From positions 1-8,292 of the forward strand of contig USBC01000074.1 in NCBI GenBank assembly GCA_900552845.1: a DNA stretch of 8,292 nt, written 5' to 3'. The notes under the pieces were generated by a model. It was not told where the DNA came from. It did no database searches and worked only from the letters and a program-made list of their open reading frames with translations. Position numbers and translations under genes: made by a program. Shown here in pieces: positions 1-7,235 of the stretch. This stretch comes from an uncultured Oscillospiraceae bacterium (GTDB lineage Bacteria > Bacillota > Clostridia > Oscillospirales > Ruminococcaceae). Positions within the stretch are counted from its first letter, which is position 1; every line of letters begins with the position of its first letter.

Positions 1-3000
1 GCAGGAGCGCTTGCTGCTTCTTGGCGGTAATCCTGCTGTTTTCGCCGGTGATATAGACGGCAATAGCCCAGCGCACGGTACAGCAGGGTCAGAATTGCGT
101 GATAGGTGTTTTCCAGAGTAATTTCATTGCCCAGCTTGGAGGTATCCACACCCTTGCCTGCCAGCAGCTCCAGCACCTTATCAAAGTCAACATTTGCATT
201 CTTCAGTGCCGCTACCGCATCGGCGGTGGTCAGCTCGTCAATGGCTTCCTTGATGGGCTTGGTCTGCTTGGTCTCGGTGTAGGTCTTCAGCGCCTCCACA
301 AACTTGGTCTGGGTCTCGCCGGTGGTGCCGTAAGCCAGTACGGAAGCCATTACCGCAATGTACTCGGGCTTCTCGCTCATATCCATGCTGACATCAAGGT
401 TTGCCTTGCCGTCCACCTTCAGCTTGTCGGCGTAGGTCACATTCAAGCCGGAAACAGAGGCATCGTTCACCGTGGCGATCTCGCCCATTTCCTTGGAGGC
501 GTCCGCCAGGTTCTTCTTGGCTTCGGCGTCGCCGCCCACCTTGATGGTCAGGGTGCGGGTAACATATGTCGCTTCGGGAGCGATGTTCATCTGAATGTAA
601 TCGCCCTCGGCATTATAACTGATGGTGGGGTGCCAGTCGCCGGTCAAAAGATCCATCTTGGCAACCGTGCCGTTACTGATCTTGCCGGATAGGGCGGTAA
701 AGTCGGACATATCTGCCAGCAGCTTGTTGACAAGGCCCTCAATGCCGGTGGCGCTCCAGTCAATACCAACCAGCTCATTGACGAGATAAGCCTTCAGTGC
801 GTTCTTGTTTTCCTTATATGCCTTAACAAGATCGTCCTCATTAACGGTGTAAATATTGTACTCGGCGCCGTTATATTTCACCTTCATACTGGCGCTGGTA
901 TAGAAGTTCATCAGCAGATCATCGGCAAGGTCAAGCGCCAGCGTCTTTACTGCGGGCTTCTTCGCCTGAAGCGCTTCCGCCTTCAGGGTCACGGTGATAT
1001 TGCCGTTTTCGTCCTCTGCCAGTGTGTAGAACTCATTAACTACCTTGCCGTTCTCCACCACATAGCCCTGCTTCAGCATACCGCTTACATCGCCGGTGTA
1101 GGTACCTGCGGTAAGCACTGCGCTGCCGGAAACGGTGCCGTTCACCTTGCCGGTGTTGTTCAGGGTGCCGTCCAGCACGGTCACGGTGTCATTGGCGGTA
1201 ATGCCGCCCTCGATGGTCTTGCCGTTGAGGTCAAGGAAGGTGCGGGCGTTGACCGTCAGACTGTCGGGAACATTCTTGAGAAGGATCACAACGGTCTTGG
1301 CGCCGGTGGTCTTCAGGCTCTCGGAAAGATCCTTGGTGTAAACCAGCTTGCCCGCGCCTGCGGCAGTCGGGTCAATCACAATGGCTTCGTAGTCGTTATT
1401 CTCCACATTATTCAGCGTCATGCTGATATTCAGCTCCAGCTGTTCGCTGGCAAAGAAGCTGGTATCAATGTTGCTGATCGCTGCAATAGCGGTTCTGGAG
1501 TTTGCGCCGATGGTGGCATTATAGGTGCCGCCCGCGCTCTCCTTATTGGTAATGGTTACGTCATTGCCCAGTACAAAGTTCATCAGTGTGCGCAGCTTGG
1601 CATAATAGTCGTTGTACTGTGCCAGATCAGTGGTCTTGCCTGCCTGCTTCGCGGTATTATCCACGGTGGTCAGGGTCACACGCTCATCGGCAAACAGCGG
1701 GCGCGCCATATCCAGCGCGTAGTCGATCAGCTCCGCCGCCTCGATGTTGGTCACATCGCTCAGCTCGGTCTTGCCCAACGCCAGCATCATGGTCAGTGCC
1801 GCCTGATAGGCACGGTCGGGCAGAGTGCCGTTCATCAGCAGGGTGCCGTCGCCGTTAAAGGAAGCGTCTGCATACTTCTGAACCTTCTCAACGGCATCAT
1901 AGGCTTTCTTCATTCTGCCGGTGTCGCTGTCGTTGCTCTCCATGGTGATGTACAGCGGAACAGTGGTCTCGCCGCTCTCGGTCACCAGCGTAATGGTGGA
2001 TTGCAGCAGCTTGCCGCCCAGCAGATTGCTTCTGCTCACATTGCTGTCTACAATGACCGTCTCACCGTCCAGCGTCATCTCGTTGATGGTGCCGTCGGGT
2101 TTCAGTGCGCTCTGGACGCTCTCAATGCTCGCCCCACTGGAGGTCAGCATATTCAGGGCGCCGCTGAGGTAAACCTTGCCGTCGCCGTAGAAATTACTGC
2201 CGGCAAGACGGATCTCGCTCACCTTGCAGTCTGTGCTGGTCAGATAAGAACCGATGCTGTTGATCAGCGCAGTATCAAAGTTCTTGCTGACCGCCATGCG
2301 CAGAACCACAGAGGAAATCGCTCCGTTCTGCTCCATCGCAATAAAGTCGATCTGATCGCTGTTTAATTTGGCGTTCAGCCCCTTAAAGAAGGCTCTCAGG
2401 CTCTCCTCCTGGGCATTTACCTTGGTGCGCTCAATCGTCAGCTCGCCATTCTTAAAGAGGCGCTTGACCTGCTCCGCGGTAAAGGTATAGGCGGAAGCCG
2501 TGTTCTGTACGCCGACCTTTGCGCTGTCGATGACATAGTCATAGCGGTAGCCCTGCTCGGGTGCAGCCAGCGTAATTCCGGGGTTCTTGATGGTAAAGGT
2601 CTGATCGCTCTCGCCGTCGATATGTACGGTAAAGGTCTTTGCCTCGTAGGTCACTTCCTCGACCTTTTGAGTATCAAGGACAGAGCCTGCGGTCAGCGTC
2701 AAGCCATTTACGATCGCATAGAAGGTATCATTGATATTCTTCGCAGCGGCGTCGGTATCCGCCTTCAGTTCCTTCCACAGGTTGTCGCGCAGCGTATTCA
2801 GGTCAATGATATCCGCCGCGGTCAGCTTGTGGTTCTTCTCGTAGGTCTTGGTACCGCTCTTGGTCATACCCTCTGCCGTCACCTTTACGGTCACAACGAC
2901 CATGTTGGGCGCTGCGGCAGTCAAGGTGGTCGTAAGCTTGAGGGCGGGAGCCGCGGTATGATTACCGGTATGACCCTCCAGCGCCTTGACGGCAGCAACA

Positions 3001-5603
3001 AGCTGGATCATATCTGCAGCAGTGCCATCGGTATGGATCGCGGAATTGATCTCCTCCGGCAGGGCGTTCACCGCATTGTTGATCTTGGCGGTCGCCTCAT
3101 CGATGCGGTCAATGTACTCGGAGCCGCTCTTGCCGTTGGGCAGGGTGATCTCGGAAAGGGCATTCTTAAAGTTCGGGTCTGCCATCACGATCGTCAGATA
3201 GTCGCGCAGCTTGACAGCCTCATCGCGAATCTTCTTGTACTGACCGTTCTGATAGAAGTACGCCAGCCCGCTCAGGTCGGTGCCCTCCATATAGTTGATA
3301 ATGTAGTTGTAGATCTTCAGGTTCTTTCCGTCATAGCTGGTGATGGTCTTGCCGCTTGCATCGATCTTACCGATGATGCAATTCAGTGCGTCCATTGCCT
3401 CCGGTCCCAGCTTAGCGGGTGTATGGTTCGCCTCATCTGCTTCCAGCATGGAACGCAGGCCCTTCATCGCGTCCATGTTCAGCTGACCCAACTGATCCTT
3501 GATATCGGTGAACTGCTTCATGGCAGCCTCATGGCTCTTTGCCTCGGTCAGCAGCGTCTGCGGCAGGTTCATCATTGCCAGCACTTCGCTGCCGGTCATC
3601 GGCTCATTGCCAAAGGTCAGCGCATATTCCACCTGCACGCTCTCAAAGGCAGCGGTATCCAGCGTCGCAGTCTCGCCGGTAAAGGAGACGGCTGCCGCTG
3701 TGCTGCCGTTCAGGATCGCTTTGGCGGTTACGGGCTTCCAGCTCAGCCCCGCATACTTCGCACTGTACTCCTTAGCAGTCACGGTAGTTGTGCCGTCAGC
3801 GTTAACGCTCAAGCTTATCAGATTATCGCTGTTCTCCGGCACACGCACTCTTACTATGGTATCGTTGGGGGTCAGGACTGCGCTGTTCAGCACATTCTTT
3901 TCCTCGGTGGTCAGTCCGGCGGCAGCCTTTGCGGTCAGCTCGCCCAAGCCATATCCTGCGCGGGTCTTATCCATCTCTCTTGTAAAGACGGTATCCCCCA
4001 CCACGCGGTAAACGATGCCCTCGTCATAGGTATCCTCCCCCAGCTTGTACTGGTAGGACTGCCCCTCGGTTTCGCAGACCGGCAGCGTCACACGGTAGCC
4101 ATAAGGGACAGCATGAACGCCATTGCCGTCGCCCAGCGAATAGCTTACATTCTTGGGGGTGTAGCTTACTACATAGGTCACATCACCGGTCAGCGTCTCG
4201 CCAAAATCGGTCACGGCGCGGTTGTAGTATGCGGTGCCCACATCGAAGACCTTCCAGGTCTCCAGCACCTCCGCCTCGTTCACCTTGGCGGCAATCGCTG
4301 CCTCTACCTCCGCCTTTGCGGTGCCGCTGCGCAGCGTCACCTTCCATTCGGAGGGATAATTGAGCGTGGTCAGCTCATCGCTGTCAACGGTTTTGGCGGT
4401 AATGACCTTCGCCTCATATTTCACCGTTACATTAAAGCGGTTGACATTGGCGCTCACGGTGGTCTTCAGCGTTCTTACCGCTTTCTCCACAGTGATATCG
4501 CTGTCATGCAGGCTGCTGTTGCCCATCGCAGCAGCAACCATGCCCTCCAGTGCGGTATAGTCCGCTGCAGCCAATCCGTCCTTGACCACAGCCTGGTTCA
4601 GCACAAGCCATTCGTCCTCAACAGCGGGCTTTATCTTGCTATACGCTTTCCCAAGATACTCCAAACCCTCTTTAACAATTTTGGCCTGTTCTACTTTGGC
4701 AGGATCACTGCTTGCGCCAATTACCGTTTGGGCAGCCCAGTAAAGGGAGCCGAAGCTCGTATCGGAAAGACTCTCAAGATCCTTGGCATATTGTTTCGCA
4801 ACAGCTTTCATCTTTGTGCCATCATTCAGTAGATATACCAGCTTTGCGGCACCATATTTCTCAAGTTCGACGTTCATATCCAAAACGCCGCTATTGCGAC
4901 CCATCTGAGCTTTCAAGTCATCGATTGCTTCTGCCGCAGCTCCTGTGATTTCTACTTTCGCAGTTCCAAATGTAATTCCATTGACACGCATATCGTATAG
5001 CGCATCAAAGTATTTCTCCAGCAGAGTTGCCACACCGGATTCATGATCCAGTGTCTCGATGTTCTGTAATCCCTTTGCCAGCATATAGGGCGCATTCAGC
5101 AGCAGGGACTGGGTAGCCTCGTCAATCTCCACTGTCGCCGTGTAGTCGGCCTCTACACTGTAGGTGTTACCGGCATAGCTGAAAGACCCCGTATAACCGG
5201 AGCTTCCCTTTGTCAGCGCCACCGTTTCGGCAGCGGAACCGTCCTCCGGCACGATACGCGCACCGACCGGCTCCCATGTGTATCCGTCCTTGGTGGCACT
5301 CTTTATGGTGATGGTCTTTGCTGCCTCATCAACTGCGATCAGATCATCGCCCTCTGACGGTGCGGTATAGGTAATGCTGCCGCCGGTCAGATAACCGGAT
5401 TTCAGCACAGCCTGTTCCGCTGCGGTCAGCTTGGCACTGTAGGCGTCTGCCACCAGTTCGCCTACCGTTACCGTTTGTTTGTTGCCGGCAGGCACTTCTG
5501 TGTCAATTGCCACGGCAAAGCAGTTAACGGATCCGCTGAGAACCGTTACTACCGCCAGCAGCATCGCCAAAAAGCGCTTTGATGCCGGTACATTTCCTTT
5601 CAT
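1..5603 (-). CDS. Giant secreted multidomain surface protein, C-terminus outside window (partial)
   Basis: Uninterrupted minus-strand ORF of 1867 codons that runs off the left edge. The start is ATG at 5603, preceded by GGAG and GAGG motifs. Residues 1-30 form a classic signal peptide: a KR-containing n-region, a hydrophobic core FLAMLLAVVTVLSG, and a cleavage site after about CFA(30) or AVA(32). The mature protein should therefore be exported. It alternates beta-rich and helical stretches: beta domain 46-165, helical 165-350, beta 350-550, then a diverged second copy of the same order at 551-1061. Mixed domains follow at 1061-1430, a beta-helix-like segment at about 1435-1520 (FLDLNGKTIEGG), and further beta/helical domains to 1845. 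Cysteine is almost absent, as is common in Gram-positive surface proteins. No catalytic motif, LPXTG, SLH or dockerin is visible, but the C-terminus is missing. Function unknown; adhesin or surface scaffold is inference. The frame probably breaks near bases 66-71. Confidence 0.93.
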   Translation of the reverse strand, partial: MKGNVPASKRFLAMLLAVVTVLSGSVNCFAVAIDTEVPAGNKQTVTVGELVADAYSAKLTAAEQAVLKSGYLTGGSITYTAPSEGDDLIAVDEAAKTITIKSATKDGYTWEPVGARIVPEDGSAAETVALTKGSSGYTGSFSYAGNTYSVEADYTATVEIDEATQSLLLNAPYMLAKGLQNIETLDHESGVATLLEKYFDALYDMRVNGITFGTAKVEITGAAAEAIDDLKAQMGRNSGVLDMNVELEKYGAAKLVYLLNDGTKMKAVAKQYAKDLESLSDTSFGSLYWAAQTVIGASSDPAKVEQAKIVKEGLEYLGKAYSKIKPAVEDEWLVLNQAVVKDGLAAADYTALEGMVAAAMGNSSLHDSDITVEKAVRTLKTTVSANVNRFNVTVKYEAKVITAKTVDSDELTTLNYPSEWKVTLRSGTAKAEVEAAIAAKVNEAEVLETWKVFDVGTAYYNRAVTDFGETLTGDVTYVVSYTPKNVSYSLGDGNGVHAVPYGYRVTLPVCETEGQSYQYKLGEDTYDEGIVYRVVGDTVFTREMDKTRAGYGLGELTAKAAAGLTTEEKNVLNSAVLTPNDTIVRVRVPENSDNLISLSVNADGTTTVTAKEYSAKYAGLSWKPVTAKAILNGSTAAAVSFTGETATLDTAAFESVQVEYALTFGNEPMTGSEVLAMMNLPQTLLTEAKSHEAAMKQFTDIKDQLGQLNMDAMKGLRSMLEADEANHTPAKLGPEAMDALNCIIGKIDASGKTITSYDGKNLKIYNYIINYMEGTDLSGLAYFYQNGQYKKIRDEAVKLRDYLTIVMADPNFKNALSEITLPNGKSGSEYIDRIDEATAKINNAVNALPEEINSAIHTDGTAADMIQLVAAVKALEGHTGNHTAAPALKLTTTLTAAAPNMVVVTVKVTAEGMTKSGTKTYEKNHKLTAADIIDLNTLRDNLWKELKADTDAAAKNINDTFYAIVNGLTLTAGSVLDTQKVEEVTYEAKTFTVHIDGESDQTFTIKNPGITLAAPEQGYRYDYVIDSAKVGVQNTASAYTFTAEQVKRLFKNGELTIERTKVNAQEESLRAFFKGLNAKLNSDQIDFIAMEQNGAISSVVLRMAVSKNFDTALINSIGSYLTSTDCKVSEIRLAGSNFYGDGKVYLSGALNMLTSSGASIESVQSALKPDGTINEMTLDGETVIVDSNVSRSNLLGGKLLQSTITLVTESGETTVPLYITMESNDSDTGRMKKAYDAVEKVQKYADASFNGDGTLLMNGTLPDRAYQAALTMMLALGKTELSDVTNIEAAELIDYALDMARPLFADERVTLTTVDNTAKQAGKTTDLAQYNDYYAKLRTLMNFVLGNDVTITNKESAGGTYNATIGANSRTAIAAISNIDTSFFASEQLELNISMTLNNVENNDYEAIVIDPTAAGAGKLVYTKDLSESLKTTGAKTVVILLKNVPDSLTVNARTFLDLNGKTIEGGITANDTVTVLDGTLNNTGKVNGTVSGSAVLTAGTYTGDVSGMLKQGYVVENGKVVNEFYTLAEDENGNITVTLKAEALQAKKPAVKTLALDLADDLLMNFYTSASMKVKYNGAEYNIYTVNEDDLVKAYKENKNALKAYLVNELVGIDWSATGIEGLVNKLLADMSDFTALSGKISNGTVAKMDLLTGDWHPTISYNAEGDYIQMNIAPEATYVTRTLTIKVGGDAEAKKNLADASKEMGEIATVNDASVSGLNVTYADKLKVDGKANLDVSMDMSEKPEYIAVMASVLAYGTTGETQTKFVEALKTYTETKQTKPIKEAIDELTTADAVAALKNANVDFDKVLELLAGKGVDTSKLGNEITLENTYHAILTLLYRALGYCRLYHRRKQQDYRQEAASAP
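66..71 (-). other. Probable frameshift position in the giant ORF
   Basis: Reading leftwards, the protein looks normal up to LLYRAL (residue 1845). The annotated frame then gives CRLYHRRKQQDYRQ, using the otherwise uncommon codons CTA, CGG, CGA and CAA. The +1 frame of the same bases gives AIAVYITGENSRITAK, with codons GCC GTC TAT ATC ACC GGC that match the gene's usage. Removing one G from the GGG run (CCC at 67-69 on the plus strand) joins the two frames. This may be a true lesion or a sequence/assembly error. Either way, the last ~22 residues of the frame as written are doubtful. Confidence 0.55.
1044..1301 (-). other. Beta-helix-like segment of the giant protein (residues about 1435-1520)
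   Basis: The translation holds the pattern VVILLKNVPDSLTVNA, then FLDLNGKTIEGG, then short turns rich in T, G, N and V (TVTVLDG, GKVNGTVSG, TYTGDVSG). LDLNGKTI-type motifs with short periodic beta turns are typical of right-handed parallel beta-helix regions in bacterial surface proteins. The segment is only about 85 residues, enough for a few coils. The fold assignment is inference from the pattern; no polysaccharide-lyase active-site residues could be recognised. Confidence 0.45.
2421..3953 (-). repeat. Internal protein module, copy 2 (residues about 551-1061)
   Basis: Second, diverged copy of the module. Subdomain A' (about 559-665) has LTTEEKNVLNSAVLT then SWKPVTAKA, matching LTAAEQAVLKSGYLT and TWEPVGARI in copy 1. 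Subdomain B' (about 864-932) has LVAAVK followed by TTTLTAAAPNMVVVTVKV. Subdomain C' (about 990-1061) runs from FTVHIDG to LTIERT. The helical spacers (165-350 and 670-860) share position but little obvious sequence. The two copies are too diverged to be a recent DNA duplication. Confidence 0.65.
3954..5468 (-). repeat. Internal protein module, copy 1 (residues about 46-550)
   Basis: First copy of a roughly 500-residue module in the giant protein. It consists of subdomain A (residues 56-165, with the pattern LT..E..VL.S..LT and then WEPVGA), a helical spacer (about 165-350), subdomain B (about 350-412, MVAAAM followed by a TVSANVNRFNVTVKYEA strand pattern) and subdomain C (about 486-548, VPYGYRVTLP to VFTREM). 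Each subdomain has a counterpart about 504-514 residues later. The similarity is seen by eye in translation only, so the module boundaries are approximate. Confidence 0.7.
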
Positions 5604-5607
5604 ACAA

Positions 5608-5616
5608 CCTCACTCC
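5608..5616 (-). promoter_or_regulatory. Ribosome binding site of the giant gene, overlapping the stop of the small ORF
   Basis: Minus-strand GGAGTGAGG lies 4 nt before the ATG at 5603. GGAG is 9 nt and GAGG is 4 nt from the start. The TGA stop of the upstream 54-codon ORF (5612-5610) is inside this site, an arrangement that permits translational coupling. Confidence 0.75.
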
Positions 5617-5774
5617 ATTCTAAAAAAGTCCTTTTCAAAAATATGCGCATCGGTGTCATAGTTGCTCAAGCACTGAATACATATGGGCAATTTATCCATT
5701 TTCCCACTCTCTCTTTTGAATGCTTTTACTACATTCTTCTCCGCAGAATCGGCTAAAACAAACACTTCACCCAT
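5610..5774 (-). CDS. Small hypothetical protein, 54 aa, just upstream of the giant gene
   Basis: Minus-strand ORF from ATG 5774 to TGA 5612-5610, ending 6 nt before the start of the giant gene and within its ribosome binding site. The product starts MGEVFVLADSAEKN and ends EKDFFRME. It is charged and soluble-looking, with no signal peptide or membrane segment, and has one CxxC pair (CIQC, residues 32-35). I do not recognise the family. The open frame extends 13 codons further upstream to a TAA, but without another standard start codon. No convincing Shine-Dalgarno precedes ATG 5774. An internal ATG at residue 26 follows a purine-rich GAGAGAGTGGGAAA stretch and could start a 29-residue form. 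Codons are AT-richer than those of the neighbouring genes. It could be a real leader peptide, a gene remnant, or chance; position and length favour something functional, but weakly. Confidence 0.35.
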   Translation of the reverse strand: MGEVFVLADSAEKNVVKAFKRESGKMDKLPICIQCLSNYDTDAHIFEKDFFRME

Positions 5775-5828
5775 GGTACATATTTTTCTATATAAGAATA
5801 CAACATCGCCCTTTTAATTGTAACCTTT

Positions 5829-5851
5829 TTTTGCATATTTCTATGCCAAAA
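5829..5851 (-). promoter_or_regulatory. Leader hairpin with GAAA loop upstream of the giant gene
   Basis: On the minus strand, TTTT-G-GCATA, loop GAAA, then TATGC-AAAA forms a 9-bp stem with one bulged G and a GNRA-type tetraloop. It lies between the candidate promoter and the small ORF. It is followed by A-rich rather than T-rich sequence in this direction, so it is not an intrinsic terminator. A role as an operator or 5' leader structure is inference. Confidence 0.4.
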
Positions 5852-5883
5852 TCATTCGGTTTTTTCCTGCAATTTATGAGAAA

Positions 5884-5911
5884 TCTATAAAATTATGGCA
5901 TTCTCTGTTAA
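5884..5911 (-). promoter_or_regulatory. Candidate sigma-A-type promoter for the small ORF/giant gene unit
   Basis: Minus-strand TTAACA (5911-5906) and TATAGA (5889-5884) are separated by 16 bp in an AT-rich stretch just downstream of the MFS terminator. The -35 matches the consensus at 5 of 6 bases and the -10 at 4 of 6. It would give a leader of roughly 270 nt before the giant gene's ATG. AT-rich DNA produces such matches by chance, so confidence is low. Confidence 0.3.
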
Positions 5912-5967
5912 GCGGCCTCTTCCTATTAAATGTTACCTTTATCGCTGCCTCCGGTCGCATTTCCTCT

Positions 5968-6009
5968 AAAAAAACGGGGTCGCCTCCTCTCGGATCACGA
6001 TCCCGTTTT
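5968..6009 (-). terminator. Rho-independent terminator after the MFS gene
   Basis: In minus-strand order, AAAACGGGATCG (6009-5998) pairs with CGACCCCGTTTT (5982-5971), a 12-position stem with one A-C mismatch and a 15-nt loop. The T-run continues to 5968. It lies 27 bp after the MFS stop codon and should end the yihY-MFS transcript, separating it from the giant gene's unit. Confidence 0.8.
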
Positions 6010-6036
6010 CACTTGACACTATCTTGCTGTTCTGAT

Positions 6037-7209
6037 TTATACCGTCTCATTTCTGCCGGCTCTCTGTCCTGCCAGCAGCGCCACCACACTGGTAAATAAA
6101 ACATATCCCAGTCCGATGTTCCAGTTGGGGGTCAGGTCATACAGCCACCCCACCACCATCGGTCCGGTCGCTGCCAACGCATACCCTGCTGACTGCGCAA
6201 AGCCGGAAAGCCGCGCAGCATCTACCGCATTTTTGGCTCGGAAGCCCATCAGCGCCAGCCCCATGCTGAATGCACAGCCGTTGGCAAGCCCCAGAATAAC
6301 GGTCGCCGTCACCTGCGCCGCCGCAGCGGTGGAGGACATCAGCGTAATAATGCCGACGATATTCAGAACAGAACCAAGCAGCAGCCAGCCGCGCTGATCC
6401 TGCCGCCTGCCCGCCAGCGTCGGCACCACCAAGGAGGGAATCAGGCTTACCATCTGATACAGCGCGGTGACCATGCCCGCTGTGCCGCTCTCCATGCCGG
6501 AGGATTGCAAAATCGTCGGCAGCCAACCGATGATCGCATAAAAAATAAGAGAATTGATGCCGAAATACAGCATCACGCACCATGCCAGCCCGCTTTTCCA
6601 AATGGGCTTTTCCGGTGCCGCCGCTTCCGGCTGTTCTGTTGCTTCCAGCCGCAGAAAAGCATTCTTTCTCCATACAATCAGCGTGATCACAACCGCTGCG
6701 CCCCACACCAGCAAAGCACCGCGCCAGCCCAGTCCTGCATTGGCAAGCGGGACATTTAATGCCAGTGCCAAGGCAGCGGCCGCCACCATCGCCACCGTAA
6801 AAAAAGCCGTGACCTGTCCTACACGGGTGGGATATTCCGCCTTCACCACGGCAGGCAGCAGCACATTCCCCAATGCAGTACCGATGCCGACAATAGCGGT
6901 ACCGATGTACAGCCCAGCTACACCCGCTAAGCTTCTCAGCACGGTACCCAGCAATATCAGGCACAGGCCGATGGAAATAGTATGCCCCTCTCCCCAGCGG
7001 CGCCCCAATCCTCCCGCCAGTGAGCTGACCGCTGCGAAAGCGATAAGCGGCAGCGTGGTCAGCAGTCCGGAGGCACTGCCGGAAAGTCCCAGACTCTCGG
7101 TGATCTCCGGCAGCAGCGGTCCCACACCGGTAATAATAATCCGCAGGCAGAATGCCACCAATATGACACTCAGCATCATGGTTTGATTCGGTTTGACTTC
7201 GGCTTTCAT
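6037..7209 (-). CDS. MFS permease, CynX/NimT (cyanate/nitroimidazole-type) family
   Basis: Predicted 390-residue inner-membrane transporter with about 12 hydrophobic helices (TM1 near 12-31, TM12 near 363-382) and a charged central loop around 181-205 (RKNAFLRLEATEQPEAAAPE). Family marks of the CynX/NimT branch are visible: RIIITGVGPLLPEI in TM1 (23-36), an MFS motif-A-like GGLGRRWGEG between TM2 and TM3 (66-75), LGNVLLPAVVKAEYP (113-127), GWR (161-163), NSLIFYAIIGWLPTIL (219-234), and GLANGCAFSMGLALMGFR with SGFAQSAGYALAATGP (307-350). The family imports or exports small anions or drug-like compounds; the substrate here cannot be read from sequence, and no cyanase gene is adjacent. The start is ATG 7209, because GAGG lies 8 nt upstream; an in-frame TTG at 7215 is too close to that site. 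It lies 26 bp after yihY, probably in the same operon. Length is normal and no lesion is seen. Confidence 0.9.
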   Translation of the reverse strand: MKAEVKPNQTMMLSVILVAFCLRIIITGVGPLLPEITESLGLSGSASGLLTTLPLIAFAAVSSLAGGLGRRWGEGHTISIGLCLILLGTVLRSLAGVAGLYIGTAIVGIGTALGNVLLPAVVKAEYPTRVGQVTAFFTVAMVAAAALALALNVPLANAGLGWRGALLVWGAAVVITLIVWRKNAFLRLEATEQPEAAAPEKPIWKSGLAWCVMLYFGINSLIFYAIIGWLPTILQSSGMESGTAGMVTALYQMVSLIPSLVVPTLAGRRQDQRGWLLLGSVLNIVGIITLMSSTAAAAQVTATVILGLANGCAFSMGLALMGFRAKNAVDAARLSGFAQSAGYALAATGPMVVGWLYDLTPNWNIGLGYVLFTSVVALLAGQRAGRNETV

Positions 7210-7217
7210 AAACAAAT

Positions 7218-7221
7218 CCTC
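7218..7221 (-). promoter_or_regulatory. Ribosome binding site that decides the MFS start
   Basis: Minus-strand GAGG sits 8 nt before ATG 7209, and only 2 nt before the in-frame TTG at 7215. Spacing therefore favours the ATG and a 390-residue product beginning MKAEVKPNQ. A second site, AGGAG, overlaps the yihY TAG stop and precedes a two-codon mini-ORF (ATG AGA TGA). Confidence 0.65.
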
Positions 7222-7235
7222 ATCTCATTCTACTC

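Noticed and set aside
99..692. Plus-strand open frame of 197 codons
   Set aside because: Shadow of the giant minus-strand gene; its composition reflects the complement of CTG/ACC/GGC-rich codons and it has no independent gene signals.
2622..4832. Plus-strand open frame of 736 codons opposite the giant gene
   Set aside because: It is in exact codon register with the minus-strand gene, so it stays open only because that gene avoids TTA, CTA and TCA codons (it uses CTG and AGC). The product is low in recognisable pattern, and no ribosome binding site precedes the start. The minus-strand frame has a signal peptide and repeated domains.
6554..7186. Plus-strand open frame of 210 codons, and a minus-strand frame of 275 codons at 6137-6964
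   Set aside because: Both overlap the MFS permease, which has complete family motifs along its length. These frames are translations of its off-frames.
7210..7215. TTG start that would extend the MFS protein by two residues
   Set aside because: The GAGG site would be only 2 nt away from the TTG, whereas it is 8 nt from the ATG at 7209.
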